NCBI GenBank assembly: GCA_050261915.1
Contig: JBLNDT010000082.1
Span: 1-64,000 of the forward strand
Source of the DNA: UBA699 sp050261915
GTDB taxonomy: Bacteria; Bacillota; Clostridia; Clostridiales; Clostridiaceae
Direction of reading: 5' to 3'
Length of the DNA: 64,000 nt
Part shown: one piece after another, positions 25,660 through 34,553 of the stretch
How the letters are laid out: the number at the start of each line of letters is the position of its first letter
Position numbering within the stretch: position 1 is the stretch's first letter
The notes under the pieces: generated by a model
Seen by the model: only the letters and a program-made list of their open reading frames with translations
The model's database searches: none
Told to the model about the DNA's origin: nothing
Position numbers and translations under genes: made by a program

Positions 25660-26344
25660 GAGCAGCTTTAATTCCCAATATGAAGAATATTACAGCAAGG
25701 TAAATAAAGGTGTGCATGAGGGGTGGAGGGGTAAAGGAAAAAAATCAATGGGAAGAATAATAGCTGGAAGGTTTATTAAAGAACTCACAGGAACATTGAT
25801 ATTGTTTATTTTTGCCATAACATGCAAGGTGGTTCAAAATCCTGAAACCCAGGCTGTATATAAATATTCAAAGGCAACTTTAAGCAGGAGTTATGACTAT
25901 AACCAGATTAAAAACTCAATATTATATTGGAAGGATAAGTTTGAAAACAGAATCCCTGATATTGAAAAGTTTATTAAGCCTGTACAGGGGGTAATAACAT
26001 CAAATTATGGTTATAGAACTGACCCTGTTAAAGGTGGTGCTGAATTCCATGAGGGGGAAGACATAAGTGTAAAGGAAAATACTGATGTAGCAGCTGTATA
26101 TAATGGTAAGGTTAAGTCTTTAGGGGAAGATGATGAATTAGGCAAGTTTATTATTTTGGATCATGGCAATGGTGCTGAAAGTAAATATGCACATTTAAAT
26201 GAGATATTAGTAAGTAAAGAGGATGCGGTTAAGAAAGGTGATATTATTGCTAAAAGCGGCAATACAGGAAAATCCACCGGGCCGCATCTTCATTTTGAAC
26301 TTTTATATATGGGGAAAAATGTAAATCCTGAGGTCATAAAGTGA
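25658..26344 (+). CDS. SpoIVFA-like M23 (LytM) domain membrane protein
   Basis: The 228-residue protein has a basic cytoplasmic start, one membrane helix (about 44-62), a stalk and a C-terminal LytM domain (about 110-225). The metal ligands HEGED and HLHFEL are present. It precedes an M50 protease exactly as spoIVFA precedes spoIVFB in Bacillus, where SpoIVFA holds the protease inactive in the mother-cell membrane. The TTG start at 25658 follows GGGGG. It could be an active endopeptidase as well as a regulator. Confidence 0.8.
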   Translation: MSSFNSQYEEYYSKVNKGVHEGWRGKGKKSMGRIIAGRFIKELTGTLILFIFAITCKVVQNPETQAVYKYSKATLSRSYDYNQIKNSILYWKDKFENRIPDIEKFIKPVQGVITSNYGYRTDPVKGGAEFHEGEDISVKENTDVAAVYNGKVKSLGEDDELGKFIILDHGNGAESKYAHLNEILVSKEDAVKKGDIIAKSGNTGKSTGPHLHFELLYMGKNVNPEVIK

Positions 26345-27189
26345 TTAAAGTTAACAGGTATTTTTTCCCTTATATTATTATATGCATAATCACAGGTTTT
26401 AGAGGAGAAATTGCTATATCAGTAATTTCTGTTTTATTTCATGAATTTGTACATTATTTTACAGCAAAAATTCTTGGGTTTTCTGGATTTGATGTAGAAT
26501 TAACCTACACAGGGGCTTGTCTTAAAGTGAAGTCCATAGAGGATGCTTCAATAAAGGAAGATATAATTATATCTATTTCAGGACCCTTATTTAATTTGTC
26601 TTCTGCAGTTATATTTTATTATTTTTATAAAAAAACAGGTTCCGAAAGCTGTTATATAATATTTAGTACCAACCTATATATTGGAATATTCAACCTTATG
26701 CCGGCCTTTCCATTGGATGGGGGAAGGATATTCAGGGCTTTTCTTGGGAGGAAAACAATTTATTCAAGAGCAAATATTATTATGGTAAACATAAGCATGT
26801 GTATTGGAATATTGTTTATATTTTTATACATTTCCTTGAATTTTCACGGAAGGAACAATTTCAGTCTTGGGGTGGCTGGACTTTTTATAATAATTTCCTG
26901 TATAAAAGAGAGAGAAAGGATTGGATATATTATAATGGGGGATATAATTAGAAAAAGATCAAATTTTATAAAGAAGGGATTTATCCAAAATCAAAATACA
27001 TCAATATATTATAAGAAGGATCTTTTAAGGATTTTAGCTTTAATAGAAAAAAACAGGTATAATATTTTTATGGTGCTTGATGAAGATATGCAGGTTATTG
27101 GAACCATATATGAGCAGGAGGCGGTAGATGCTCTTAAGAAATATGGAAACATAACTATTGAAGAATACTTGAACAGGAAATTATTATAG
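26341..27189 (+). CDS. spoIVFB: SpoIVFB-like M50 intramembrane metalloprotease
   Basis: The 282-residue site-2 protease has the zinc motif HEFVH in its second helix and the third ligand in NLMPAFPLDGGRIFRAFL (Asp of LDGG). In sporulation, SpoIVFB cleaves pro-sigma-K. The C-terminal 60 residues look like a degenerate CBS-type domain. The GTG start at 26341 overlaps the stop of the preceding gene, so the two are translationally coupled. Confidence 0.88.
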   Translation: MIKVNRYFFPYIIICIITGFRGEIAISVISVLFHEFVHYFTAKILGFSGFDVELTYTGACLKVKSIEDASIKEDIIISISGPLFNLSSAVIFYYFYKKTGSESCYIIFSTNLYIGIFNLMPAFPLDGGRIFRAFLGRKTIYSRANIIMVNISMCIGILFIFLYISLNFHGRNNFSLGVAGLFIIISCIKERERIGYIIMGDIIRKRSNFIKKGFIQNQNTSIYYKKDLLRILALIEKNRYNIFMVLDEDMQVIGTIYEQEAVDALKKYGNITIEEYLNRKLL

Positions 27190-27248
27190 AATATAATGAA
27201 TTACTATGATAAAATATAAAGTTGTTAGAAACATGCAAGGAGGAAAAA

Positions 27249-29096
27249 ATGAACAGGGTTACTGATGATATATTAAGCAAAGTAGAAAAACCAGCCAGAT
27301 ACACAGGTGGAGAATATAATTCCTATGTTAAGCAAAAAGAAAACATAGATATTAGATATGCCTTTTGTTTCCCGGATGTATACGAGGTGGGTATGTCCCA
27401 TCTAGGAATGAAAATTTTATATTATGTTTTAAATGAAAGAAAAGATATTTGGTGTGAGAGGGTTTTTGCGCCATGGCCTGATATGGAAAAGCAATTAAGA
27501 GAAAACAATATACCTCTATATGGTCTTGAAAGCAAGGATTCCCTTAAAGAGTTTGATTTTTTAGGCTTTACTCTTCAGTATGAGATGAGCTATACAAATA
27601 TACTTAATATGCTCCATATGGCAGGGATACCTTTAAGATCCAATGAAAGAGGAGAAGAGGACCCAATAGTGATGCTGGGGGGGCCTTGCGGGTATAATCC
27701 AGAGCCCTTATACAACATAGGTGACCTGGTTGTAATTGGTGAAGGTGAAGAAGTAATAATAGAGCTTATGGATTTATATAAAGAATTAAAAGGTAAGGGT
27801 AAAAAGGCTTTTCTTAGAAAGGCCTCTCAAATACAGGGAGTTTATGTACCTTCACTTTATGAAACAGCCTACAATGAAGATGGTACAATAAAAAGCTTTA
27901 CACCAGTTGAAGATGGAATCCCTTCAAAAATCAAAAAGAGAATAATAAAGAATTTTAATGATGTGGATTTTCCAGATAAATTCATTGTTCCTTACAATGA
28001 AATAGTACACGATAGAATTGTGCTTGAAACTTTCCGTGGATGCACAAGAGGCTGCAGATTCTGTCAGGCAGGAATGATTTACAGACCTGTAAGGGAAAAG
28101 AAAAAAGAAAGACTGATGGAGCTTGCTGATAAACTTCTTGAAAATACGGGGTATGATGAAATTTCTCTTACATCTCTAAGCATATGTGATTACTCAGATA
28201 TAGAAAACCTTATTGCAGCACTTACTGAAAGATACGAAAAGGATAAAGTGGGATTGTCACTTCCATCCCTTAGAATTGACTCCTTTTCAGTGGAGCTTAT
28301 TAAGCAGATCCAAAAGGTAAGGAAAACAGGGTTGACCTTTGCCCCTGAAGCTGGGTCTCAAAGAATGAGGGACATTATAAACAAGGGTGTAACTGAACAA
28401 AATCTTATTGATTCAGTATCTAGTGCATTTAAGTCAGGTTGGTCCACCATAAAATTATACTTTATGATAGGTCTTCCATATGAAAATGAAGAGGATATTG
28501 CAGGAATAGCAGAGCTTTCACAAAAAGTTGTGGATGAGTATTATAAGCTTCCAAAGGAAGAAAGAAAAAAGGGTCTAAAAGTAAACTTAAGTACTTCAAT
28601 ATTTGTTCCTAAGCCGTTTACACCATTTCAGTGGGAGCCTCAGATAAGAATGGAAGATGTTCAGGATAAAATAAAGGTTCTTAGGGGAGCCATAAGAAGC
28701 AGACAGATATCCTACAGCTGGCATGAAACCCCGGTAAGCTATCTAGAAGCTATCTTTGCAAGAGGGGATAGAAGACTTTGTGAAGTTCTTATAAAAGCCT
28801 TTGAAAAGGGAGCAAAGTTTGATGGATGGTCTGAATACTTTGATTTTGAGCTTTGGAAGGATGCTATAAAAGAATCAAATGTTGATGGCGATTTTTACGC
28901 TTATAGAAAAAGGTCCTATGAAGAAATTCTGCCTTGGGACTTTATAGAAATAGGTGTAAATAAGGAATATCTCATATCTGAAAATGAAAAGGCAAAAAAT
29001 ATAGAGGTTACTCCTGACTGCAGGATAAAATGTACAAACTGCGGGGTTAATGTTAATTTAGAAGGGAAGTGTTTCGAAGGTGCGTTATCTAATTAA
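27249..29096 (+). CDS. B12-binding radical SAM protein (TIGR03960-type)
   Basis: The 615-residue protein has an N-terminal cobalamin-binding-like domain (about 30-190), a radical SAM domain with the cluster motif CTRGCRFC, and a C-terminal pair of cysteines (CRIKCTNC). AAGGAGG, 6 bases before ATG 27249, fixes the start. It overlaps the following gene by 17 bases, a pairing that is conserved in clostridia next to RNase G. The methylated or rearranged substrate is unknown. Confidence 0.87.
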   Translation: MNRVTDDILSKVEKPARYTGGEYNSYVKQKENIDIRYAFCFPDVYEVGMSHLGMKILYYVLNERKDIWCERVFAPWPDMEKQLRENNIPLYGLESKDSLKEFDFLGFTLQYEMSYTNILNMLHMAGIPLRSNERGEEDPIVMLGGPCGYNPEPLYNIGDLVVIGEGEEVIIELMDLYKELKGKGKKAFLRKASQIQGVYVPSLYETAYNEDGTIKSFTPVEDGIPSKIKKRIIKNFNDVDFPDKFIVPYNEIVHDRIVLETFRGCTRGCRFCQAGMIYRPVREKKKERLMELADKLLENTGYDEISLTSLSICDYSDIENLIAALTERYEKDKVGLSLPSLRIDSFSVELIKQIQKVRKTGLTFAPEAGSQRMRDIINKGVTEQNLIDSVSSAFKSGWSTIKLYFMIGLPYENEEDIAGIAELSQKVVDEYYKLPKEERKKGLKVNLSTSIFVPKPFTPFQWEPQIRMEDVQDKIKVLRGAIRSRQISYSWHETPVSYLEAIFARGDRRLCEVLIKAFEKGAKFDGWSEYFDFELWKDAIKESNVDGDFYAYRKRSYEEILPWDFIEIGVNKEYLISENEKAKNIEVTPDCRIKCTNCGVNVNLEGKCFEGALSN

Positions 29097-29787
29097 ATTT
29101 TCAAAAGAAAGCGAGATAAAATTTGTAGCCCACCTTGACCTGATGAGAACAATTCAAAGAATGATGAAGAGGTCAGGACTTCCAGTTATGTATTCCAAGG
29201 GATTTAATCCCCACATTAATCTTTCATTGGCACAGCCCCTGGCAGTAGGTGTATATTCCAGCGGGGATTACATGGATGCATCCTTTGAAGAAGAGGTAAA
29301 TGAGCAAACAATAAAAGAGGCCCTTAACCGCTATGCCCCACCGGGTATAAAAATATATGAAGTGGTTAAGATAAAGGAAGAAGAAAACAAAAGAGTTTTT
29401 AGGGGCATGGCAGAGGTGGACGCGGCTAAATACTGTATAAAAATCAAGTGCAAGGATACTAATACTGTGAACAATGAAGTTAAGGAATTGCTAAAAAGGA
29501 AAAACTGGAACATAACTAAAAAGAGCAAGAAAACTGAAAAAGAAGTGGACATAAAACCATTAGTAAAAAACTTTGATTTTCATATAACTGAAAACATCCT
29601 TGTAATTGATGCTGTTGTGAGCTGTGGAAGCAGTGAAAACCTTTCAGCGGAACTTTTGGCAAGGTATATAAAGGACAATACTTCCGGTTGCGATGAGGAA
29701 GCATTTGTAGATATACAAAGAAAAGAAATGTATGCCGTTTTGGGGGGAAAGCTTATTCCTCTTTACAGGTATGCAAAAATGAGGTGA
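29080..29787 (+). CDS. DUF2344/TIGR03936 radical SAM-associated protein
   Basis: The 235-residue soluble protein starts RYLIKFSKESEIKFVAHLDLMRT, as in the family that always accompanies the B12-radical SAM protein (sometimes as its C-terminal domain). It overlaps both neighbours, so it is probably co-translated and may form a complex with the upstream product. Its biochemical function is not established. The start is GTG 29080. Confidence 0.85.
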   Translation: MRYLIKFSKESEIKFVAHLDLMRTIQRMMKRSGLPVMYSKGFNPHINLSLAQPLAVGVYSSGDYMDASFEEEVNEQTIKEALNRYAPPGIKIYEVVKIKEEENKRVFRGMAEVDAAKYCIKIKCKDTNTVNNEVKELLKRKNWNITKKSKKTEKEVDIKPLVKNFDFHITENILVIDAVVSCGSSENLSAELLARYIKDNTSGCDEEAFVDIQRKEMYAVLGGKLIPLYRYAKMR

Positions 29788-31232
29788 TTTTACTGAAGGA
29801 AATTTTTATAGAAAGGCAGAGTTCCATGCTTAGAATCGGTGTTAAGGAAGATTCAAAGCTTAAGGAATGCTTTATTGAAGAAGAAAATTTTGAACCTTCC
29901 TCAGGGGAGTTTTACAAAGGTATTATAAAAAACATAATTCCTGCAATAAAGTGTGCATTTCTTGATATAGGTTATAAAAAAAATGTATACATGTATCTGG
30001 ATACAAAGTTTAAAAATACAAAAGTTAAAAAAGGTGAAGAGCTTTTGGTTCAGGTTATAAAGGAAGATACGGACAGCAAGGGTGCTAAGGTAACAACTGC
30101 AATTAGCCTTCCTGGAAGGTATTCTGTGCTTCAAACATTATCCAGAGATTTAGCTTTTTCAAAGAAGATTGAAGACAGCGAGTATAAGACAGCTATGGCT
30201 TTAGAAATAAAAAAGCCTAAGGATATCGGGGTCATGATAAGAACCAATGCTGTAAATGTAGGCACTCAAGTAATTAACGATGAAATTGAAAAACTATACA
30301 ATGAATACAAGGAACTTATAAAAAAAGCTGAGTTTACAGTGAAGCCAGGACTTATTTCAAACGATGGAGGTATTCTTGGGAAAGTTTTAAGAGACAAGGT
30401 TGACAAGGAAACCTCAAAAATATATGTGGATGTTAAAGAAGATTATGAATATGTGCTTAAATTTTTAAAGGATAATGGGGATGTGGAGTTTGAGCCGGTG
30501 CTTTATGAAGGTGAAAGGACTCTATTTGACTACTTTGGAATTGAAAGAGAAGTTTTAAATTTAAGGCATGAAAAGGTTCACCTGAAATGCGGAGGTTCTA
30601 TAGTTATTAATAAAACTGAAGCAATGTATGTTATTGATGTAAATTCAGGGAGGAACATAAAGGAAGTCTCCATTGACAAAACAGCCTATATAACCAACCT
30701 GGAGGCAGCAAAGGAAATTGCAAGACAGATTTCTCTAAGAAATTTAAGCGGAATAATAGTGGTGGACTTTATTGATATGGACAGAAAAGAGTATAAAAAA
30801 GAAATAATATCCCTGCTTCGTAAATGTTTTGAAGGAGACAAAAGCAAAACCACAGTATATGACTTTACTGAGCTTAATCTTGTTCAAATTGCCAGAAGAA
30901 GAACAGGAAAGGCAATCAGTGATTATATAGAGGAAGAATGTGAAGGATGCAAAGGCAGAGGTAAAAGAGTGAAGTTTTCCTATCTTTGCGTTTTGATAAG
31001 AAATGAGATTATAAGACTTAATAACTCCAGGGATGTAAAGAATATTCATTTAACAATCCAGAAGGCTTATGAAAAGGAAATTAATTTGGACATACATAAA
31101 TTTATTCAAAGAATTGGGGCATTAGATAAAAATGTATACCTTACATATTTTAATGGGGAAACCTTTAAACTTGAGCCTTTGATTTTTGAAAGTCAGATTC
31201 AAAGCCTTGAGAAGGATAAGATTTATGGATAA
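29784..31232 (+). CDS. rng: Ribonuclease E/G family protein
   Basis: The 482-residue endoribonuclease has an N-terminal S1-like domain (about 35-110), the catalytic DNase-like core (VIDVNSGRN and VVDFIDM carry the metal-binding Asp residues) and the zinc-link-type CEGCKGRGK at about 395. It matures or degrades RNA at A/U-rich single-stranded sites. The frame opens at GTG 29784 overlapping the previous stop; a CTG at 29793, four bases after AGGTGAT, would give the usual short start K-E-I-F-I-E and may be the true one. Confidence 0.92.
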   Translation: MILLKEIFIERQSSMLRIGVKEDSKLKECFIEEENFEPSSGEFYKGIIKNIIPAIKCAFLDIGYKKNVYMYLDTKFKNTKVKKGEELLVQVIKEDTDSKGAKVTTAISLPGRYSVLQTLSRDLAFSKKIEDSEYKTAMALEIKKPKDIGVMIRTNAVNVGTQVINDEIEKLYNEYKELIKKAEFTVKPGLISNDGGILGKVLRDKVDKETSKIYVDVKEDYEYVLKFLKDNGDVEFEPVLYEGERTLFDYFGIEREVLNLRHEKVHLKCGGSIVINKTEAMYVIDVNSGRNIKEVSIDKTAYITNLEAAKEIARQISLRNLSGIIVVDFIDMDRKEYKKEIISLLRKCFEGDKSKTTVYDFTELNLVQIARRRTGKAISDYIEEECEGCKGRGKRVKFSYLCVLIRNEIIRLNNSRDVKNIHLTIQKAYEKEINLDIHKFIQRIGALDKNVYLTYFNGETFKLEPLIFESQIQSLEKDKIYG

Positions 31233-31274
31233 AGTGCTTTACAAAAAAAAGCATATGTGTTAAAATGGCTTTTG

Positions 31275-31345
31275 TAGACCGCGCATAACAGGTTTAAATC
31301 ATAATTTTATTATGTACCTGGGTTGGCGAGACTGGATAGGGGAGG
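31275..31345 (+). promoter_or_regulatory. Ribosomal protein L21 leader
   Basis: Between rng and rplU lies a folded leader: a GACCGC start, then ACAGGT pairing with ACCTG across an AT-rich loop, then GGTTGGCGAG close to the ribosome site. Position and layout match the Firmicutes L21 leader, which lets L21 repress its own operon. I could not compare it with the covariance model. Confidence 0.65.
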
Positions 31346-31353
31346 TGTATTTA

Positions 31354-31668
31354 ATGTACGCAGTTTTAGTTACTGGAGGAAAGCAATACAAGGTTTCAGA
31401 AGGAGACGTAATATACGTTGAAAAGCTGAATGCTGAGGTTGATTCAAATGTTGATTTTGACAACATTCTTATGGTTAGCAAGGCTGATGGTCAGGTAGTT
31501 GTTGGAAAACCTGCAGTTGAAGGCGCAAAGGTTAGTGCCAAAGTTTTAGCTCAGGGAAAAAACAAGAAGATTCTTGTTTTCAAATACAAGAGAAAGCTTG
31601 ACTACAGAAAGAGACAAGGACACAGACAGCCATATACAAAACTTCAAATTGAAAAAATTGAAGCTTAA
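31354..31668 (+). CDS. rplU: 50S ribosomal protein L21
   Basis: The 104-residue protein has the L21 start YAVLVTGGKQYKV and the end GHRQPYTKLQIEKI. The ATG at 31354 follows GGGGAGGTG by 6 bases; the longer frame from 31312 reads through the leader and is rejected. It heads rplU-prp-rpmA. Confidence 0.96.
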   Translation: MYAVLVTGGKQYKVSEGDVIYVEKLNAEVDSNVDFDNILMVSKADGQVVVGKPAVEGAKVSAKVLAQGKNKKILVFKYKRKLDYRKRQGHRQPYTKLQIEKIEA

Positions 31669-31670
31669 GA

Positions 31671-31997
31671 ATGATAAAGGCTGTATTTAAGAGAGTATCA
31701 AACAACTTGGTTGAATTTAAAGCATCTGGCCATGCGGGAGCAGCAGAATCAGGATATGATATTGTATGCAGTGCTGTATCGGCAAGTACCATAATGATAG
31801 CAAATGGAATAACAGAAATTTTAAAAATTTCTCCAACCATTAAAGAGAAAGATGGGTTTTTGCACATCAATCTAAGAAAGCTTTCAGAAGCTGAAATTGA
31901 AGGATGTCAGGTTTTAATGGAAACAATGTTGTTAGGACTTAAGACTATTGAACAATGTTACGGTAAATATATAAAAGTATTGGTAGAGGAGGTGTAG
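31671..31997 (+). CDS. prp: Ribosomal-processing cysteine protease Prp
   Basis: The 108-residue protease removes the N-terminal extension of L27 in Firmicutes. The catalytic His is in SGHAG and the Cys in DIVCSAVSA. It sits between rplU and rpmA, and the L27 encoded next carries a matching cleavable extension. Confidence 0.93.
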   Translation: MIKAVFKRVSNNLVEFKASGHAGAAESGYDIVCSAVSASTIMIANGITEILKISPTIKEKDGFLHINLRKLSEAEIEGCQVLMETMLLGLKTIEQCYGKYIKVLVEEV

Positions 31998-32001
31998 TAC
32001 C

Positions 32002-32313
32002 ATGTTACTTATGAACCTTCAGTTATTTGCTCATAAAAAAGGGGTAGGTAGCTCAAGAAACGGAAGAGATAGTGAATCCAAAAGACTTGGAACTAAAAGT
32101 GCAGACGGTCAGTTTGTTTTGGCTGGAAATATATTAGTTAGACAAAGAGGAACTAAAATTCATCCTGGAAATAATGTAGGCAGAGGATCTGATGACACAC
32201 TATTTGCTAAAATAGACGGTGTTGTTAAATACGAAAGACTTGGAAGAGATAAGAAAAAGGCTAGCGTATATCCTTTAGATATAGAAATAATTGATGAAGT
32301 TGTAGCTGAATAG
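32002..32313 (+). CDS. rpmA: 50S ribosomal protein L27 with cleavable N-terminal extension
   Basis: The 103-residue precursor begins MLLMNLQLF followed by AHKKGVGSS; the mature protein starts at Ala10 after Prp cleavage behind the Phe. A second ATG at codon 4 would give the usual MNLQLF extension. The rest is standard L27 (GNILVRQRGTKIHPGNNVG). A terminator follows. Confidence 0.96.
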   Translation: MLLMNLQLFAHKKGVGSSRNGRDSESKRLGTKSADGQFVLAGNILVRQRGTKIHPGNNVGRGSDDTLFAKIDGVVKYERLGRDKKKASVYPLDIEIIDEVVAE

Positions 32314-32320
32314 TAACTTT

Positions 32321-32347
32321 AAGGCACCCTTGTTTGGGTGCCTTTTT
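32321..32347 (+). terminator. Terminator after rpmA
   Basis: A 9-bp perfect stem (32321-32329 with 32336-32344) is followed by T residues. Readthrough into obgE is likely in part, as the gap is only 53 bases. Confidence 0.85.
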
Positions 32348-32366
32348 TAAAATAAGGAGGTAGGTT

Positions 32367-33641
32367 ATGTTTATAGATACTGCCAAAATTTTTATTAAGT
32401 CCGGAGACGGCGGAAATGGTGCAATATCCTTTAGAAGAGAAAAGTATGTTCCCCTTGGTGGACCAGACGGTGGAGATGGCGGAAGAGGAGGAGATGTAAT
32501 CCTTCAGGTTGATCCCAATATGACCACATTGCTTGATTTTGCTTATAAAAGAAAGTATAAGGCTGAAAGAGGTACTAACGGTTCAGGCTCCAAGTGCTAC
32601 GGCAAGGATGGGGAAGACTTGATTATTAAGGTTCCTATGGGTACGGTTATAAGAGATGTGGAAAGCAATAAAATAATGGCGGATTTATCACATCCTGAGG
32701 ATAAATATGTAGTTGCAAAGGGTGGAAAAGGAGGAAAGGGTAACGTAAAGTTTACTACTCCTACAAGACAGGCACCAGACTTTGCAGAACCAGGAATGCC
32801 TGGTGAAGAAAGATATATTACTTTGGAATTAAAGCTTTTAGCTGATGTTGGGCTGCTTGGTTTCCCTAACGTAGGAAAATCAACTTTGCTTTCAGTGGTT
32901 TCAAAGGCAAGACCTAAAATTGCAAATTATCATTTTACAACACTTAGCCCTAATCTTGGAGTTGTTGCAGTTCCAGGGATGCAGAGTTTTGTTATAGCTG
33001 ATATCCCGGGTATAATTGAAGGAGCCGCTGAAGGAGTGGGGTTAGGACTTGATTTTTTAAGGCACATAGAAAGAACAAGGATTCTTATACATGTAGTTGA
33101 TATTTCAGGAGTGGAAGGCAGAGATGCTTTTGAAGACTTTATGAAAATAAATGAAGAACTTAAAAAATATAGTGTTAAGCTTTGGGATAGACCACAGATA
33201 ATTGCAGCAAACAAATGCGATATGCTGGAAGATGAATCAATTTTCCAGGAATTCAGTGAAAAGGTAAAAGCACTTGGCTATGATAAAGTGTTTAAAATAT
33301 CTGCTGCTACAAACCAAGGAGTAGAAGAGCTTATGAAGGAAGCAGGAAGACTTTTAAGCACTATTCCTGTAACAGATATGGAAATAAAAGATGAAGATAG
33401 ATTTATACCTGAGGAAAAGAAATTTACTTACACCATAAGGAAGGAAGAAGATACCTATTATGTAGAGGGAACCTTTGTGGATAGGCTTCTTGCAAGTGTT
33501 AATGTAAATGATCCTAATGAGCTTAGGTATTTCCACAAGGTGCTTCAAAATAAAGGGGTTCTTGATGAACTTAAGGCCATGGGCATTGAAGATGGAGACA
33601 TGGTTAACCTGAATGGTTTCGAATTTGAATTCTTAATTTAA
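32367..33641 (+). CDS. obgE: Obg/CgtA ribosome-associated GTPase
   Basis: The 424-residue protein has the glycine-rich Obg fold (GDGGNGAISFRREKY, about 1-158), a G domain (GFPNVGKST, DIPGIIEGAAEG, NKCD) and a C-terminal OCT domain found in many Firmicutes. It acts in 50S assembly and, in Bacillus, in stress and sporulation signalling. AAGGAGG precedes the ATG. Confidence 0.96.
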   Translation: MFIDTAKIFIKSGDGGNGAISFRREKYVPLGGPDGGDGGRGGDVILQVDPNMTTLLDFAYKRKYKAERGTNGSGSKCYGKDGEDLIIKVPMGTVIRDVESNKIMADLSHPEDKYVVAKGGKGGKGNVKFTTPTRQAPDFAEPGMPGEERYITLELKLLADVGLLGFPNVGKSTLLSVVSKARPKIANYHFTTLSPNLGVVAVPGMQSFVIADIPGIIEGAAEGVGLGLDFLRHIERTRILIHVVDISGVEGRDAFEDFMKINEELKKYSVKLWDRPQIIAANKCDMLEDESIFQEFSEKVKALGYDKVFKISAATNQGVEELMKEAGRLLSTIPVTDMEIKDEDRFIPEEKKFTYTIRKEEDTYYVEGTFVDRLLASVNVNDPNELRYFHKVLQNKGVLDELKAMGIEDGDMVNLNGFEFEFLI

Positions 33642-33659
33642 GCTAATGGAGGTAAATAT

Positions 33660-33956
33660 ATGATAACAAGTAAACAGAGGAGCTATCTTAGATCCCTTGC
33701 AAATACCATAAGCCCTATATTTAATGTGGGAAAAGATGGTATTTCAGATGCTTTTATAAAGCAGGTAGAGGATGCATTAGAAGCCAGGGAAATTTTAAAA
33801 ATATCCGTATTAGGCAACAGCGGTATCAAAGCAAGGGAAGCTTCGGAAGTATTGTGCGAAGCAATTGGATGTGAAGGAGTGCAGGCTATTGGCAACAAGC
33901 TTGTACTATACAAGAAATCAAGCAAAAATCCTAAAATTGAGCTCCCAGAAGTATAA
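33660..33956 (+). CDS. yhbY: YhbY-family RNA-binding (CRM domain) protein
   Basis: The 98-residue protein is a single CRM domain: LRSLANTISPIFNVGKDG and the GNK turn near the end (IGNKLVLY). Members bind pre-50S particles. GGAGG lies 7 bases upstream of the ATG, and it continues the run from obgE to nadD. Confidence 0.92.
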   Translation: MITSKQRSYLRSLANTISPIFNVGKDGISDAFIKQVEDALEAREILKISVLGNSGIKAREASEVLCEAIGCEGVQAIGNKLVLYKKSSKNPKIELPEV

Positions 33957-33958
33957 TA

Positions 33959-34540
33959 ATGAAAAAGGCAGTTTTTGGGGGAACCTTCGACCCCATCCAC
34001 AATGCCCATCTTTATATTGCACGCAGGGCATTAGAGGATTTTAACCTGGACAAGGTTATTTTTATGCCCAGTGCAAAACCACCCCATAAGCTTGAAAAAA
34101 ATGTTACTGATCCAAAAGTAAGGTTCGAGATGGTAAAACTTGCCATAGAGGGCGAGCCGAAATTTGAAATAAGTGATTACGAGCTAATGAGCAAAGAGTT
34201 AAGCTACACCTATAAAACGCTTCAATACTTAACTGAAATTGAAAGAGATACAGAGTGGTATTTTATAACCGGACTGGATTGTTTAATGGAAATTGAAACA
34301 TGGAGGAATCCTGATAAAATATTTGAATTATGCCATTTTGTCGTATATAATAGGCTTGGATACAATTTTAACCAAATAAAAAAAAACAAGTATTTTCATA
34401 AGGCTGAGTTCCTTGATATGCCTATACTTGACATATCTTCCACAAAAATCAGGGAGGATATTTCCAAGGGCAGGAATGCAAGCAGTCTTTTGCCTGAAGG
34501 TGTAAACAAATTAATAGCACAACTAAATTTGTATAAATGA
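33959..34540 (+). CDS. nadD: Nicotinate-nucleotide adenylyltransferase
   Basis: The 193-residue enzyme makes deamido-NAD from nicotinate mononucleotide and ATP. The nucleotidyltransferase motif GGTFDPIHNAH and the C-terminal ISSTKIRE are intact. It begins 2 bases after yhbY, and yqeK follows. Confidence 0.95.
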   Translation: MKKAVFGGTFDPIHNAHLYIARRALEDFNLDKVIFMPSAKPPHKLEKNVTDPKVRFEMVKLAIEGEPKFEISDYELMSKELSYTYKTLQYLTEIERDTEWYFITGLDCLMEIETWRNPDKIFELCHFVVYNRLGYNFNQIKKNKYFHKAEFLDMPILDISSTKIREDISKGRNASSLLPEGVNKLIAQLNLYK

Positions 34541-34553
34541 AGGGTGATATTTT

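Noticed and set aside
31312..31353. N-terminal extension of L21
   Set aside because: The extra codons lie in the L21 leader; the real ATG at 31354 has GGGGAGG at proper distance and matches the family start.
32314..32366. A spo0B gene between rpmA and obgE, as in Bacillus
   Set aside because: Only a terminator and the obgE ribosome site fit in this gap; clostridia generally lack Spo0B.
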